Assembly: GCF_024919295.1 (NCBI RefSeq)
Contig: NZ_JANWTC010000010.1
Location: forward strand, 54,653-118,652
Length of the DNA stretch: 64,000 bases
DNA from: Corynebacterium lemuris
GTDB taxonomy: Bacteria > Actinomycetota > Actinomycetes > Mycobacteriales > Mycobacteriaceae
Reading direction: 5' to 3'
Shown here: positions 63,961 to 64,000 of the stretch, piece after piece
Numbering within the stretch: position 1 is the stretch's first letter
How the letters are laid out: the number at the start of each line of letters is the position of its first letter
Notes under the pieces: model-generated
Told to the model about the DNA's origin: nothing
Seen by the model: only the letters and a program-made list of their open reading frames with translations
Database searches by the model: none
Made by a program: the position numbers and the translations under genes

Positions 63961-64000
63961 GCGTCGGCGGTAACCTACTCTCCCACACCCTCCCGGGTGC
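63961..64000 (-). rRNA. rrf: 5S rRNA, 3' end (partial)
   Basis: Read leftward, the last 40 bases contain GGGTGTGGGAGAGTAGGTTA followed by CCGCCGACGC, the conserved 3' part of actinobacterial 5S rRNA. The molecule continues beyond the window; 23S and 16S should lie further right. The exact mature end is approximate. Confidence 0.9.

Noticed and set aside
63806..63988. Small leftward gene of 60 residues
   Set aside because: It overlaps the 5S rRNA 3' end and the rRNA terminator and has no ribosome-binding site.

Overview
The window is a GC-rich actinobacterial chromosome segment with the gene content and gene order of the genus Corynebacterium. The signs are an AmtR-type nitrogen regulator, the purN-purH-PerM block, pcrA beside a short chorismate mutase, cysQ-thyA-folA-mycoredoxin, DUF485-mctC, gltA, serC-sepH, a cold-shock gene facing an Rpf gene, and an XPB-type helicase. 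The order resembles the C. glutamicum cg0931-cg0995 interval as I remember it; no database was consulted. It is core chromosome: I see no insertion sequence, prophage, integrase or CRISPR array.

Layout. 1-1.7 kb: zinc-ligand-poor ribosomal proteins, L32 and L31B leftward, L28-L33-S14-S18 rightward. 1.7-5.5 kb: a nucleotidyltransferase-like gene, amtR, and an opposing citE/lipoprotein/membrane-protein operon. 5.6-9.4 kb: perM-purN-purH (leftward). 9.5-14.4 kb: two M23 peptidoglycan peptidases flanking a MacB/FtsX-type ABC pair, each peptidase preceded by an MtrA-like direct repeat. 14.4-21 kb: pcrA, chorismate mutase, pgi and a GCS2-type ligase. 21.2-23.8 kb: a DUF222-HNH nuclease, a methyltransferase pseudogene and YccF. 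23.8-33.4 kb: DUF1707, DedA, a Nei-type glycosylase, lhr, cysQ-thyA-folA-mrx1 and tRNA-Arg(CCT). 33.6-40.4 kb: a Tat-exported DUF1906 protein, a serine hydrolase, mctC/DUF485, an aldo-keto reductase, an FKBP and gltA.

40.9-50.5 kb: serC, sepH, a SpoU methyltransferase with an NCS2 permease, a class IV aminotransferase homologue lacking its PLP lysine, a class I methyltransferase, DUF3027, a glutamine cyclotransferase lipoprotein and DUF2771. 50.5-52.1 kb: a cold-shock gene and rpf1; rpf1 has a c-di-AMP (ydaO-type) leader and the shared upstream region has a GlxR-like operator. 52.4-61.1 kb: a helicase-associated/WYL protein, a four-gene XRE/ABC-exporter operon starting at two palindromes, the XPB helicase, DUF3239 and an aminotransferase. 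61.1-64 kb: a large FtsX-type permease with no ATPase beside it, then the terminator and 3' end of a leftward rRNA operon (5S).

Functional themes: nitrogen and carbon entry (amtR, mctC, gltA, pgi), nucleotide and folate synthesis (purHN, thyA, folA), cell-wall remodelling (two M23 enzymes, rpf1, PerM, SepH) and DNA repair (pcrA, lhr, XPB, Nei). The least ordinary items are the M23-ABC-M23 cassette with a degenerate ABC signature, the PLP-lysine-less class IV aminotransferase homologue, the split LexA half-sites before the HNH gene, the XRE/ABC operon lying between two helicase-type genes, and a methyltransferase with two in-frame nonsense codons.
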